64,000 nt of DNA. Origin: a virus. How positions within the stretch are numbered: the stretch's first letter is position 1; every line of letters begins with the position of its first letter. The notes below the pieces were generated by a model. That model was given only the letters and a program-made list of their open reading frames with translations, searched no databases and was not told the origin of the DNA. The stretch is taken from the IMG/VR virus record IMGVR_UViG_3300025669_000020, positions 1-64,000 of that record, one strand, 5' to 3'. Positions 24,399-33,318 of this stretch are shown here, piece by piece. The position numbers and the translations under genes are program-made.

Positions 24399-25265
24399 AT
24401 GGTCAATGATGCTAGCGGATACCTGTCTCTTCCTGTAGGAATCCTCCAATTCGGAGGAGAGGGGAGCAGCTTGCTCTCCAGGAAGGCACGGATCTGGTTG
24501 TACTACCTCTCCAGGACCCACACTCCCTGTTTGGTGTCCCTGGAGGAATTGGGATTGATCTTGGGGATAGAGAGCCCTGGGGCTATTCGGAAACTGAGGT
24601 CAGAGCTGGTGTCGGAGAGGAAACTGCAGAAGACCTACATCGGCGGAAAGGGATGGGGATATGAGGCATCCTGTCGGAGGATGGATGGGAAGGGGTGGGA
24701 GGCACTCCTGTCAGAGCAGGAACCTGTAGAGGAAAAAAAGAAAGTACAGATCGATGCCTGTTGGCCTGCTGTGTTCCTTCCGACTCCTCAACACCTGAAT
24801 GTTCATCTGAGTGTGGATGACCTGACTCTGAACGAGTGGTGGGGAGCATTGGGGAACCTGATAGGTCACCGGAGCTTCTCCTGGATCATGGACTTACAGA
24901 AACCCAAGACCCAGGAATTCTGGATGAAAGAGATCCGTGCCAGCCTCCTGAAACGGGATGCTCCCAGCCATCGTCATGTTCGGAAGCTGACAGGTGATCC
25001 TGACACCCAGGTTCAGACAGTCCTGCTGGGACTGGCTAGGCACATCGTCTCCAAGGGGGAGACTTGGTGCCCAAGGAGTCCTGTGGCCTATATGCGTGGG
25101 ATGATCCCTCTCTTGGGTGCTCCAAGAGAAAATCTTCCTCTTCCTGACGAGGAGGACGTGGAAGACGATATGATGGTCCTACACGAACAGGGTCTTCATA
25201 CCCTGGTTGCTTTGTCTCAAGAGGGCTGTCATGAATCAGGGTCCGGCACGCACGATTTCTGCTGA
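24399..25265 (+). CDS. Winged-helix DNA-binding protein, candidate replication initiator
   Basis: A 288-residue protein. The N-terminal 85 residues form a winged helix (SRKARIWLYYLSRTHTPCL, VSLEELGLILG, a recognition-type helix around GAIRKLRSELV, then a wing with GGKGWGYE) similar to replication initiators and regulators of phage O/RepA type. A charged linker leads to a C-terminal helical domain (about 125-250). It follows the dyad-rich segment and precedes clamp-loader genes, so it may bind the palindromes and open the origin; this is inference. RBS GAGGG lies 5 nt upstream. Its end overlaps the next gene by 35 bases. Confidence 0.6.
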   Translation: MVNDASGYLSLPVGILQFGGEGSSLLSRKARIWLYYLSRTHTPCLVSLEELGLILGIESPGAIRKLRSELVSERKLQKTYIGGKGWGYEASCRRMDGKGWEALLSEQEPVEEKKKVQIDACWPAVFLPTPQHLNVHLSVDDLTLNEWWGALGNLIGHRSFSWIMDLQKPKTQEFWMKEIRASLLKRDAPSHRHVRKLTGDPDTQVQTVLLGLARHIVSKGETWCPRSPVAYMRGMIPLLGAPRENLPLPDEEDVEDDMMVLHEQGLHTLVALSQEGCHESGSGTHDFC

Positions 25266-25608
25266 GGAAGCCAAGACCACTCTGGCGTATCCTTGCTTCT
25301 ACATCCTGATGGGGTTGGCGGAGCCTGTGTTCCCTGGAGCTTCCAGGGCGAAGCCTAGTGTTTTTGTCAGGATCATTCAGACTCATGGTGGTCGTCCCTA
25401 CGATCTCTTGTCTGGGCTCCCTGTGGATGTGCAGTGGAAGCAATGGCAGGAGGAGGTGCTTCCTGTGCTGGAGGATGACCGCTGGAAAGTGAACACCCCC
25501 ATGATGCGGGATGCGTTCAAGCGTGGGGCTGAGCGGGAGTGGGTGGAGAACATTGGGAAGGCTCTCTATGATTCTTTTGAGGATGCGGGGTACGCCCTGA
25601 ACAGCTAG
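25231..25608 (+). CDS. Hypothetical protein (125 aa)
   Basis: A 125-residue mostly helical protein with many aromatic residues (WKQWQEEVLPVLEDDRWKV). I start it at ATG 25231 with AAGAGGG at 5 nt, inside the end of the initiator-like gene. No family is recognisable. Its place between the initiator-like gene and the clamp loader suggests a replication-associated role. Confidence 0.65.
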   Translation: MNQGPARTISAEEAKTTLAYPCFYILMGLAEPVFPGASRAKPSVFVRIIQTHGGRPYDLLSGLPVDVQWKQWQEEVLPVLEDDRWKVNTPMMRDAFKRGAEREWVENIGKALYDSFEDAGYALNS

Positions 25609-25612
25609 GGGG

Positions 25613-25642
25613 TACTACGGGAGAGGGTTCAGAGTAGAACCC
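25613..25642 (+). promoter_or_regulatory. TACTACGGG element followed by hairpin
   Basis: TACTACGGG (25613-25621) then GGGTTC-agagta-GAACCC (25625-25642). TACTACGGG or AACTACGGG also occurs in the leaders at 30347, 34952 and 41894. Function is unknown; attenuator or regulator site are options. Confidence 0.35.
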
Positions 25643-25663
25643 CCTCACCCGCAGGAGCACACC

Positions 25664-25825
25664 ATGGCCAAAGAACCCGAAGTCGTTTGGATCAAGTGCC
25701 GGGGACATCAGAATTGTGAGGGGAACCAGTCTGAGATCGTGTTCAAGAAGCGGCGTCCTGGTGGTGGCTGGTGGGTGCGGTACAAGTGCAAGACTTGTGG
25801 GAGGACATTCCATGTCCAGGTCTAG
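25664..25825 (+). CDS. Small zinc-ribbon protein (53 aa)
   Basis: A 53-residue protein with a CRGHQNC pair and a CKTCGRTF pair about 30 residues apart, a classical small zinc ribbon with basic residues between. RBS CAGGAG is 7 nt before the ATG, and the end overlaps the delta-prime-like gene by 14 bases. Small zinc ribbons of this type often bind nucleic acid or polymerase; the exact role is unknown. Confidence 0.7.
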   Translation: MAKEPEVVWIKCRGHQNCEGNQSEIVFKKRRPGGGWWVRYKCKTCGRTFHVQV

Positions 25826-26450
25826 TGGGAATTGCTGGCTCTACCATGGGCCAGGGGCAAGGGACTTGGTTCTGGCGGATGCCAGCGCCAAGGGTCGGCT
25901 CATGGGTTCTTACGGGGAGGACAAATTCAACATCGAGGTGGCCCGCAGGGTGGTTGCCATCATGAGTTCCACGCCTGTGGGGGATCGTTTGGCCACCCTG
26001 GTAGCAGGCCCTTTGGACAAGGCGCAGATCGGCTCCCTGGATCCTCTGCTAAAAAGCATCGAGGAGTTCAACGGTGAGCTTCTTCAGCCCTATCTGTGGG
26101 CCGAAGACCTTGGCGGCGTCAGCGGAACCATCCGTTCACGTTGTTTTGTGCGCTGGTGTCCTGGGGAGTATGCCACTGATCCCGAGGTGGCAGCCATCAT
26201 CGGGCGTGTCTGCCAAGCTGCTGTGGACAAGGAGTACGATGTGGTCATTGACCGCATCTCCGGGTTGAAGGGGATCAAGGACTATGTGTTCGATGGGACC
26301 CAGGTGTTCCGGGCAGCCGCCCACCATCTGTCTAAACAGGCAGGGACAGGGCACCTTGTTTTGTGGGAGTCCCTTCGCACGAAGCTGGGTGCTAACCGCG
26401 CCCTTTCCCCCAACGAGGTCATCGAAGCCTTTCTACTTTCGGAGACATGA
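25812..26450 (+). CDS. Clamp-loader delta-prime-like subunit
   Basis: A 212-residue protein similar to the ATPase-fold core of clamp-loader subunits but without Walker motifs. The key segment is DKAQIGSLDPLLKSIEEF, matching the ALLK-x-x-EE helix of DnaX and HolB, followed by GTIRSRC, the SRC motif that senses the neighbour's ATP. It lacks the zinc module and is shorter than bacterial HolB (about 330). It overlaps the delta gene by 4 bases (ATGA), so the two are made together. DnaX at 46.8 kb provides the ATPase. Confidence 0.7.
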   Translation: MSRSSGNCWLYHGPGARDLVLADASAKGRLMGSYGEDKFNIEVARRVVAIMSSTPVGDRLATLVAGPLDKAQIGSLDPLLKSIEEFNGELLQPYLWAEDLGGVSGTIRSRCFVRWCPGEYATDPEVAAIIGRVCQAAVDKEYDVVIDRISGLKGIKDYVFDGTQVFRAAAHHLSKQAGTGHLVLWESLRTKLGANRALSPNEVIEAFLLSET

Positions 26451-27451
26451 TGAGCACAGCGTGGGTGAACCCGCCTCCGGTCATTGCCGTCACAGGCACA
26501 GACAAATTCCTTGCCGGTCGTTTTGTGCGTGAAGGCATCGCAGTGGCTGAGAAGCAGGGCCGGCGCGTATCGACCTTGGATGGGGAAGAGCACGAGGCGC
26601 TGCAGGGATGCTTGTCTGGTGGGTTCATGTTTTCGGATGAGCAGCTCGTGATCTTGACCAACCCCATCAAAGCCGACATGGACATGTTGTGGCGGCACCA
26701 TGAGGCCAAGGACAATGGGGTGGTCGTGGTGGTGTACCACGAGGGTGCCCTTGCGAAGAGCACCCGGCTCTGGAAGCACTTTGTGTCCAAGATCCCGAAG
26801 CCCTACCACCGCCAGATCGATGCGCCCCCGTTCTACGAGATGGATGAGTATGCTGCCAACTTCGTGGTGAAGGAGGCTAAGCGCCACGGGAAGGGCATCT
26901 CCAAGGATTCAGCCACTGCCCTTGTCAGGGCGGTGGGGACCGACCTGGGGGTGCTCTCCTTCGAGGTGTTCAAGGTAGGTTGCCTGCTGGACTCTCTTGG
27001 GTTGGAAACCATCGGGAAAGATCACCTGGCCAAGGTCGTGGCAAACCTGGGTGGTTCGGACGTGAACGCCCTGGTGGATGCTGTGGCTATGATGCAGCCT
27101 GTGGCCATCATGAGGAAGCTGGCCCAAATCCAAAAGGGGGCCTCCGGTGATCCCACCATCATGGTCTGCCGGAGGCTTGGCTCCCAAGCTTTGAAGTGGT
27201 TGCAGTCTGCTGCTCTGGTAGAGCGAGGTATACCTGTGACGGAGGCAGCACGGGCGATGGGGGTCAACAGGTTCTATTACGAGAAGAACATTCTTCCTGT
27301 GGCCCGTGCTTGGAGCAAGGATGTGTTTTTGAGACTTTTCCGAAACACTGTGGAAGTGGAAAAAGGTGTCAAAAAGGGGCATCTACACCCCTGGGCAGAA
27401 CTAGAAACTCTTCTGGTGGTGACAGCGTACATGGCCCGCCGCGGTCGGTAG
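26447..27451 (+). CDS. holA: DNA polymerase III delta-like clamp-loader subunit
   Basis: A 334-residue protein with the HolA layout: an N-terminal domain with a degenerate nucleotide fold (IAVTGTDKFLAGRFVREG), then the diagnostic segment from about residue 125 (FYEMDEYAANFVVKEAKRHG followed by AVGTDLGVLSFEVFKV), and a C-terminal collar domain. HolA opens the sliding clamp. It lies directly after the delta-prime-like gene. Together with DnaX (46830) and the clamp (42211) it makes the phage independent of the host loader. Start ATG 26447 or the adjacent ATG 26450 cannot be distinguished. Confidence 0.82.
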   Translation: MMSTAWVNPPPVIAVTGTDKFLAGRFVREGIAVAEKQGRRVSTLDGEEHEALQGCLSGGFMFSDEQLVILTNPIKADMDMLWRHHEAKDNGVVVVVYHEGALAKSTRLWKHFVSKIPKPYHRQIDAPPFYEMDEYAANFVVKEAKRHGKGISKDSATALVRAVGTDLGVLSFEVFKVGCLLDSLGLETIGKDHLAKVVANLGGSDVNALVDAVAMMQPVAIMRKLAQIQKGASGDPTIMVCRRLGSQALKWLQSAALVERGIPVTEAARAMGVNRFYYEKNILPVARAWSKDVFLRLFRNTVEVEKGVKKGHLHPWAELETLLVVTAYMARRGR

Positions 27452-27565
27452 AGTCATTGACCGGAAAAGCTCGTTAGCTGGTTTATACCGGATCCCTATC
27501 TGAGACTCAGCCCGCAGCATCAGCCCCATCACGGGGACAGATTTAGACACACTGGGAGACCCCGG

Positions 27566-29554
27566 ATGACCGACATTTCTGCTACAGGTACGACTTGGAC
27601 CCTTCCCCGCATCAACTTGGAGAGAGAGGCCGAACCTCAAGAGGTCTTTCCAAACCTGTTGAGCGAATTCATCTACAAGCGCACCTATAGTCGCTGGGTC
27701 ACCGAGAAGGGGCGTCGGGAAACCTGGCCAGAGACCGTTCAGCGGTACATGGACTTCGTGACAGAGGAGCGGGACATTCCCCGTCATGTCAGCAAAGAGA
27801 TCCAGGCAGCGATCCTCCAGATGGAAGTGCTCCCCTCCATGCGGGCCCTGTGGGCAGCTGGGGAGGCAGCCAAGCGGGATAACACCTGCATGTACAACTG
27901 CAGCTTCCTGCCCATGGACTCCCTCAAGTCCTTTTCGGAACTGCTCTACATCCTCATGCAGGGTACCGGAGTGGGCTTCTCGGTCGAGTCCCGCTTCGTA
28001 GAGGCACTCCCCGTTGTTGGGGAAACCTCCAACACCACCATCCACCACACCATCGCGGATTCCACCGAAGGCTGGGCTGATGCCCTGTGGTTCGGCGTGC
28101 AGCAGTGGTGGAAGGGCTACAAGGTCGAGTTCGACTACAGCGGCATCCGTCCTGCGGGCTCACCTTTGAAGATCAAGGGGGGTCGCGCCTCGGGTCCTGA
28201 GCCTCTGCGGAAGCTCATGGACTTTGCGGAAACAACCGTGCTGGCTGGTGGTGGCAGGAAACTCCGTCCCCTCGAAGTACATGACATCTGCTGCCAGATT
28301 GCAGAGATCGTCATGGTGGGGGGTTTCCGTCGTGCAGCCCTCATTTCTTTCTCGGATCCAGAGAACGAGGAGATCCGTCACGCCAAGGACTGGACGCGGG
28401 GCGACTTCCCCGCCATCCGCTACATGTCGAACAACACCGCCGTGTACGAGGGCAAGCCCTCCGAGGCGCTGTTCGAGGCTGAGTGGCGGTCCCTGGTCAA
28501 CTCCAAGTCGGGCGAGCGTGGCTTCTTCTCCTACCCGCAGTGGCGTCGTGAACAGCGCGGTGGTGAGTGTAGGGCCAATCCCTGTGGGGAGATCCTCCTC
28601 CGGTTCAACACTGCCAATGACGCAATTACGGGTGAGGGTGGTTCCGGAAGCTTCTGCAACCTGACCTCTGCTGTCATGCGTTCCCATGACACCCGCGAGA
28701 CCATGGCCAAAAAGGTGCGCCTGGCCACGTGGGTGGGTGCTCTCCAGTCCACGTTTACCTACGTCCCTTATCTGCGTCCTGGTTGGGCTCAGGTGTGTGA
28801 GCAAGACCGGCTTTTGGGTGTGGATATTACGGGTCAGTGTGACAACCCGAAGCTGTCCACCGATCCCGAAGTGATGCTCTACCTCAACAGTGTGGCTCGT
28901 GACACCGCCGCTGAGGCCACCGCATACCTGGGCATCAACATGCCCGTAGCCATCACCTGTGGGAAGCCCTCCGGGAACTCCAGCCAGCTGGTGGATTGTG
29001 CCAGTGGTTTCCACCCCCGGTTCTCCCCCTACTACTTCCGGCATGTCCGCATCGCAGCCTCTGACCCTCTGTTCCGCATGGTGCGGGATGCGGGCGTCCC
29101 CGCCTTCCCCGAGAATGGTCAAGAGCACATGGCCAAGGAAGATGTGAATGTCTGGGTCGTGCGGTTCCCCGTCAAGGCCCCAGAGAACGCCATTTTCCGC
29201 CACCACGAGACTGCCATCGAGCAGTGTGATCGCTACCTGCACATCATGGAGACATGGTGTGGTGAGCGTGGGCACAACCAGTCTGCCACCATCTACGTTC
29301 GTGAGCATGAGTGGGAAGAGATTGGGCAGTGGGTCTGGGAGAACTTCGACCGGATCACCGGCCTGACTTTCCTGCCCTTCGATGGTGGGAAATACCGCCT
29401 TCCTCCCTACCAGGAGATCGATCAGGCTGAGTATGAGAAGGCCCAGGCGTTGATGCCCAAGGTGGACTTCTCCTACCTGTCCACATACGAGCGGGAAGAT
29501 CGTGGAGAGGGTGCCCAGGAGTTGGCTTGCCGCGGTGGAAGCTGTGAGCTGTAG
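27566..29554 (+). CDS. nrdJ: Class II (adenosylcobalamin-dependent) ribonucleotide reductase, monomeric type
   Basis: A 662-residue reductase making deoxyribonucleotides with coenzyme B12. The single-chain RTPR type is indicated by LPSMRALWAAG (89-99), the reactive cysteine in YNCSFLP (112), the NPCGEI catalytic motif near residue 350, GKPSGNSSQL and a C-terminal CRGGSCEL redox pair. There is no NrdB-type radical subunit nearby, as expected. Length is a little below the usual 700-740, with no intein. The need for B12 gives meaning to the CobS/CobT-like pair at the left end. The Nmad1-like gene overlaps its 3' end. Upstream, TTGACC at 27457 and TTTATA lie 19 bases apart, a weak promoter. Confidence 0.93.
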   Translation: MTDISATGTTWTLPRINLEREAEPQEVFPNLLSEFIYKRTYSRWVTEKGRRETWPETVQRYMDFVTEERDIPRHVSKEIQAAILQMEVLPSMRALWAAGEAAKRDNTCMYNCSFLPMDSLKSFSELLYILMQGTGVGFSVESRFVEALPVVGETSNTTIHHTIADSTEGWADALWFGVQQWWKGYKVEFDYSGIRPAGSPLKIKGGRASGPEPLRKLMDFAETTVLAGGGRKLRPLEVHDICCQIAEIVMVGGFRRAALISFSDPENEEIRHAKDWTRGDFPAIRYMSNNTAVYEGKPSEALFEAEWRSLVNSKSGERGFFSYPQWRREQRGGECRANPCGEILLRFNTANDAITGEGGSGSFCNLTSAVMRSHDTRETMAKKVRLATWVGALQSTFTYVPYLRPGWAQVCEQDRLLGVDITGQCDNPKLSTDPEVMLYLNSVARDTAAEATAYLGINMPVAITCGKPSGNSSQLVDCASGFHPRFSPYYFRHVRIAASDPLFRMVRDAGVPAFPENGQEHMAKEDVNVWVVRFPVKAPENAIFRHHETAIEQCDRYLHIMETWCGERGHNQSATIYVREHEWEEIGQWVWENFDRITGLTFLPFDGGKYRLPPYQEIDQAEYEKAQALMPKVDFSYLSTYEREDRGEGAQELACRGGSCEL

Positions 29555-29822
29555 GCCAGATACCCAGCAGGCAATCAAGGATGAGTGTGACTCCATCCTG
29601 AACCTGCTCTTGCAGAAAAACTCCGAGTACGGAGATTCTGTGTTCTTCCCCAAGCGCATCTTCTCCCGCTCAGACGCGGAGGAGCAGCTGCGGGTCAGGA
29701 TCGATGACAAGCTCTCACGGCTGATGAACCAGGACCCGAAGTTGATCCCCGAGGACACGGAACAAGACCTGATTGGCTACCTGATCCTGCTCCGTGTGGC
29801 CCGAAAGCTGCAAGTGGTCTAG
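29544..29822 (+). CDS. Nmad1-like (DUF1599) nucleotide-modification-associated protein
   Basis: A 92-residue protein matching the Nmad1/DUF1599 pattern: LLQKNSEYGDSVFFP near the N-terminus, then RVRIDDKLSRLMN and EDTEQDLIGYLILLRVA. The acidic and Lys/Asn positions recall MazG-type nucleotide pyrophosphatases. The family is found in phages with nucleotide metabolism or DNA modification genes. I start it at GTG 29544, overlapping the reductase stop by 11 bases. The family call is from memory of the motif order and is moderately sure; the biochemical role is not established. Confidence 0.72.
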   Translation: MSCRPDTQQAIKDECDSILNLLLQKNSEYGDSVFFPKRIFSRSDAEEQLRVRIDDKLSRLMNQDPKLIPEDTEQDLIGYLILLRVARKLQVV

Positions 29823-30331
29823 GTGGGGCAGCCCTCAGCGGTGAATGCCCGCAGCTCTCGGATGGTCGGGTATGGCATCTTGCAGCCGTTTCCGATGTAG
29901 CACTCCAGCAGCACCTTGGCATGGGCTCGCTCGGTGCGGTAGCGGGTGAGGGTGTTGATGTTGCTCAGGAAATACCGGCGTTCTCTGAGGTCTCTCAGGT
30001 GCAATTGGTAGTCCGCGTCCTGTGGAATTCGGCGGTCTTCCTGGGAGACCCCTGAGAACAGCGGGGGGAGGCACTCCGCGTCCCGCAGGTAGTCTGCCAC
30101 CCTGTTGAGCCAGTAGATGTGGACGCGCTGGTAGATGTGGACGCGCTGGTAGAGGGGGAGGTCCTTACCGCAGTCCGAGGTGGAGTCGATCAGGGCGCGG
30201 AGTTGGGCTCGGAGGGTCTTGGTGACTTCTGGGTCAGGGCGGAAACCCTCACGCCAGCGGGAGAGCAGGATGTCGAAGTACTCGTCGGGGAGGCCCTCGG
30301 GAAGGTCATGCCATTTGCGATGGGTTAGATC
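29819..30331 (-). CDS. Hypothetical protein without an evident start codon
   Basis: On the minus strand a protein-like frame runs for about 170 codons, ending at 29819, with convincing helical sequence (DLPEGLPDEYFDILLSRW, VTKTLRAQLRALIDS, LYQRVHIYWLNRVADYLRD). The only standard start in it is GTG 30100, which would remove the well-formed N-terminal half. A good Shine-Dalgarno (AGAGGTGAT) lies at the head, but the nearby ATG is in another frame that stops after about 36 codons. A single-base change near 30300 would join them, so this may be a frameshifted gene. It is the only minus-strand gene in the replication block. Confidence 0.5.
   Translation of the reverse strand, partial: DLTHRKWHDLPEGLPDEYFDILLSRWREGFRPDPEVTKTLRAQLRALIDSTSDCGKDLPLYQRVHIYQRVHIYWLNRVADYLRDAECLPPLFSGVSQEDRRIPQDADYQLHLRDLRERRYFLSNINTLTRYRTERAHAKVLLECYIGNGCKMPYPTIRELRAFTAEGCPT
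30113..30148. repeat. Tandem 18-bp duplication
   Basis: Two exact copies (30113-30130, 30131-30148) duplicate six codons (YQRVHI) in frame within the minus-strand hypothetical gene. In-frame preservation supports that this frame is, or recently was, translated. Confidence 0.9.
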
Positions 30332-30369
30332 ACCTCTGATACAGGGTACTACGGGATACGAGGTGAACC

Positions 30370-30861
30370 ATGAACCCGTTCCAAGCGTTGTTGTTGGAGG
30401 GCGTCTTCCCCAAGGAAGGGCAACAGTCCGTTGCTGAGGCCCTTCAACCGTATGAGGGTCAGGATGTCATCCTGACGGCACACCATGTGCCCAATTTCCC
30501 CATCGTGTCACATCATTGGGGCGGTGGGTCTTGTGGTTGGCAACCCCATGCCTGTCCTGCTGGACATCACCTACCGGAGCGGCATCAGACACTCTATGCT
30601 GTGCATCTGGAAGGTGTTTTGGTGCGGGAGGGAGGGGATTGGGTGGTAGAGCAGTTCGATGGTTCCCGTGTTCCAGCCCAGCTGACCACGATGCTCCCTG
30701 GGCACCAGGCCCGTGTGCTCTGTGTGACGAAGTTCTCCGCTGAAAAGATGCGTGAGACCTTGGCACAGAGTGGCCATCTCGATGCTGTTGAGTCTCTTGG
30801 TACCAAGCTCTCCGATATCCAGTCGGTGTTGGGCAAACTGCAGGGCAAAGCCGATGACTGA
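30370..30861 (+). CDS. Hypothetical protein, His/Cys-rich centre (163 aa)
   Basis: A 163-residue protein with a His-rich middle (VSHHWGGGSCGWQPHACPAGHH) that may bind metal and a helical C-terminus ending KLQGKADD. No family is recognisable. An ACGAGGTGA-type site precedes the ATG and the gene overlaps the helicase start by 8 bases, so it is probably a replication partner. Confidence 0.65.
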   Translation: MNPFQALLLEGVFPKEGQQSVAEALQPYEGQDVILTAHHVPNFPIVSHHWGGGSCGWQPHACPAGHHLPERHQTLYAVHLEGVLVREGGDWVVEQFDGSRVPAQLTTMLPGHQARVLCVTKFSAEKMRETLAQSGHLDAVESLGTKLSDIQSVLGKLQGKADD

Positions 30862-33256
30862 TTTCTTCAGTGGCAGAGTTCAAGCTGTCGTTTTCGAGAA
30901 CGCCTCCCAGGATTTCTACATCCTGCGGATGGTTCTGGACGCTGACGAGGAGGAAGAGGAGAAAAAGGGTGATGGGTTCGAAGAGGGCCCTGTCATCTCC
31001 AACCGCATCCGCACCTATGATGTGACCCCCCAGGCAGTCCCCGTGCGGGGGAACGTCCCAGGGCTCGCCGTGAAGGTGGGCACGTGGTTCGGCTTCAAGG
31101 CCAAGTGGACGGTGCATGAGAAGTACGGCAAACAGCTGCTCATCACCGAGGCACCCGTAATCCGCAAATGGAACGCAGAGATCGTATCTGCATTGCTCCA
31201 GTCCCATGGTGTAGGGGAACGCATCTTGTGGGTTCTCCGGGAGCGCCTTGGGGAGTCTCTGGCAAAGACCTTGGATGCCAGGGATGTGGAGGCACTTGCT
31301 GCCTGTGTAGGACAAGGCACCGCTGAATATGTGCTGGAACGCTGGGCTGTGGGGAAGACCTACTACAAGACTCTGGAATTCCTGAACAAAGCCGGCATCC
31401 CCAGGGGGAAGATCAGTCAGGTGTGGTCAAAGTTCGGAGGGGAGGCAGAGGAGGTGTTGTCCACCGACCCCTGGGCTCTGGTTCGGATCGATGGGATATC
31501 ATTCCAGCAGGCAGATGAAGTGGCTCGAAGGCTGGGGTTGGACCCCGAGTCCGAGGAACGGCTCCGGGGAGCCATTTTGCACATCATCAAGTCCCAGAAG
31601 GGGATGGGGCATCTCTACATGTCTTCCGGTCAGGTAGCGGGGGAGGTTCCGAAGATGATCCCTGATGCCACCCTGGAGGCCATTGGGCGGTGTCTGGGCG
31701 TGTTGCACAAACAGGGTGCCCTGGTCATCGACCGGGAGACCAAGGAGGGTCTGACAGCCATATATGACCCCTGGCAGCATGAAATGGAGAGGCAGGGTGC
31801 CACCCTGTTGAGGGACCGCGTGAAGGCAGCGAGTTTCGACAAGCGCTCCAAGAGGTACAAGGAGTACATCAAGGGTCTGCGGGGAGTGGGGAACCGTGCA
31901 GCGGATATGCCCAAGAAGGCGACCCTTCACGAGATTGCGGATGCCGCTCTACAGGATTGGAGTGCAGGTAGTCATATGGAGCTGACGAAGGATCAATTGC
32001 AGGGTGCTCTGAATGCCCTGACTGAGCCTGTGTCCATCTTGACGGGGCTTCCCGGTACAGGCAAGAGCACCTCTCTACGGTCTGTGGTTCAGGTTCTCCG
32101 TGATGCGGAGGTTCCTTTCCTGCTGGTGGCTCCGACAGGCATTGCAGCCAAGAGGATCACGTCTCTGACAGGAGCGCCCGCCTCTACTATCCATCGGGCC
32201 TTCGGTGCTCGGGGATGGGATGTCGGTGGTGAACGAGAATCCACCTATGCAGGCATCGTGGGTGAGTCCGCTACCTTGGAGAGTTCAGACGGCTCGGGGG
32301 AACAATGGCGGTGCAGTAAGGACCCCCATCCCGCCGATGTGATTGTCATGGATGAGTCGTCCATGACAGATCAGCACCTGCTCTACAGGATCCTCTCTTG
32401 CACGAAGCCCGACGCTCGGATCGTGTTTGTCGGTGACGCTGCCCAGCTCCCCTCTGTGGGTCCCGGCAATGTCCTCCGTGATCTCATCAACTCGGATCTG
32501 TTCCCCATGGTGAACCTGATCGATATCTTCCGGCAGGAAGAGACCAGTGACATCGTGTTGGCGGCTCATGCAGTGTTCTCTGGCGGGATCCCCGAGACGG
32601 GGCGCGATTCGTCCTCGGACTTCATCCTGGTGGAGACCTCGGATGAGGATCGGGCCTTGGAGATTGTGCTCAAATTGGCACAGAAGCTCTACACCAACCG
32701 CAAATTCTTCCAGGTCATGTCGCCTCGTCATGCAGGCACCTTGGGAGTCACCAACCTGAACTCCCGGTTGCGGGAACTGTTGAACCCGAAGCAGCCTGGT
32801 GTTCAGGAGATGCGGTTGGGGTCAGAGGTTGTGAGGGAAGACGACCGCGTGATGGTGGTCAAGAACAACTACTCCCTGGGTGTCTACAACGGTGACTTCG
32901 GCAAGGTGGCTCGTTTGGATCGTCATGCTCGTGAAGTGGGGATCAAGATTCACGGGGTCCCACCCGTACAAGTCCCCTTCAAGTTGAAGGATGCCTCCGC
33001 TTGTCTTCGGTTGGCATATGCGGTGACCGTACACAAGATGCAGGGGCAGGAGTCGGACACCGTGATCATGCCCCTGGTGAAGGGATTCCAGCACCAGCTT
33101 CAGAGAAACCTGCTCTACACCGCCATCACACGGGCCCGTGTGCGGGTGATTCTGGTAGGGGAGCGGGAGGCTCTCGTGAGAGCTGTGCAGAACAACCGGC
33201 CTGATATTCGGAACACTTTGTTTCTCGAAAGGTTGGAGGCAGCCTTTGCTGTATAG
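30854..33256 (+). CDS. RecD2-like SF1B DNA helicase
   Basis: An 800-residue 5'-3' helicase of the RecD2 type. An N-terminal beta-rich domain (about 1-110) is followed by helix-hairpin-helix-like segments (about 110-300), then the motor: Walker A GLPGTGKST near residue 400, motif Ia VAPTGIAAKRI, Walker B VMDESSMTD near 497, motif III VGDAAQLPSVGPGNVL, and the C-terminal UvrD-like AVTVHKMQGQESDTV. RecBCD partners are absent. It starts inside the last codons of the preceding gene. It probably unwinds DNA in replication or recombination together with RecA and the SSB-like protein downstream. Confidence 0.9.
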   Translation: MTDFFSGRVQAVVFENASQDFYILRMVLDADEEEEEKKGDGFEEGPVISNRIRTYDVTPQAVPVRGNVPGLAVKVGTWFGFKAKWTVHEKYGKQLLITEAPVIRKWNAEIVSALLQSHGVGERILWVLRERLGESLAKTLDARDVEALAACVGQGTAEYVLERWAVGKTYYKTLEFLNKAGIPRGKISQVWSKFGGEAEEVLSTDPWALVRIDGISFQQADEVARRLGLDPESEERLRGAILHIIKSQKGMGHLYMSSGQVAGEVPKMIPDATLEAIGRCLGVLHKQGALVIDRETKEGLTAIYDPWQHEMERQGATLLRDRVKAASFDKRSKRYKEYIKGLRGVGNRAADMPKKATLHEIADAALQDWSAGSHMELTKDQLQGALNALTEPVSILTGLPGTGKSTSLRSVVQVLRDAEVPFLLVAPTGIAAKRITSLTGAPASTIHRAFGARGWDVGGERESTYAGIVGESATLESSDGSGEQWRCSKDPHPADVIVMDESSMTDQHLLYRILSCTKPDARIVFVGDAAQLPSVGPGNVLRDLINSDLFPMVNLIDIFRQEETSDIVLAAHAVFSGGIPETGRDSSSDFILVETSDEDRALEIVLKLAQKLYTNRKFFQVMSPRHAGTLGVTNLNSRLRELLNPKQPGVQEMRLGSEVVREDDRVMVVKNNYSLGVYNGDFGKVARLDRHAREVGIKIHGVPPVQVPFKLKDASACLRLAYAVTVHKMQGQESDTVIMPLVKGFQHQLQRNLLYTAITRARVRVILVGEREALVRAVQNNRPDIRNTLFLERLEAAFAV

Positions 33257-33318
33257 GGGGTTCTCTTCCAGGGTGGATCGCGTATATACACAGACACCGC
33301 CACTAGGAGGCTGGACAA

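Noticed and set aside
27566-29554. Intein or intron in the reductase gene
   Set aside because: The protein is of near-normal length and motifs are in order without a gap.
28160-29758. 532-codon minus-strand open frame opposite the ribonucleotide reductase
   Set aside because: Antisense to a gene whose catalytic motifs are intact.
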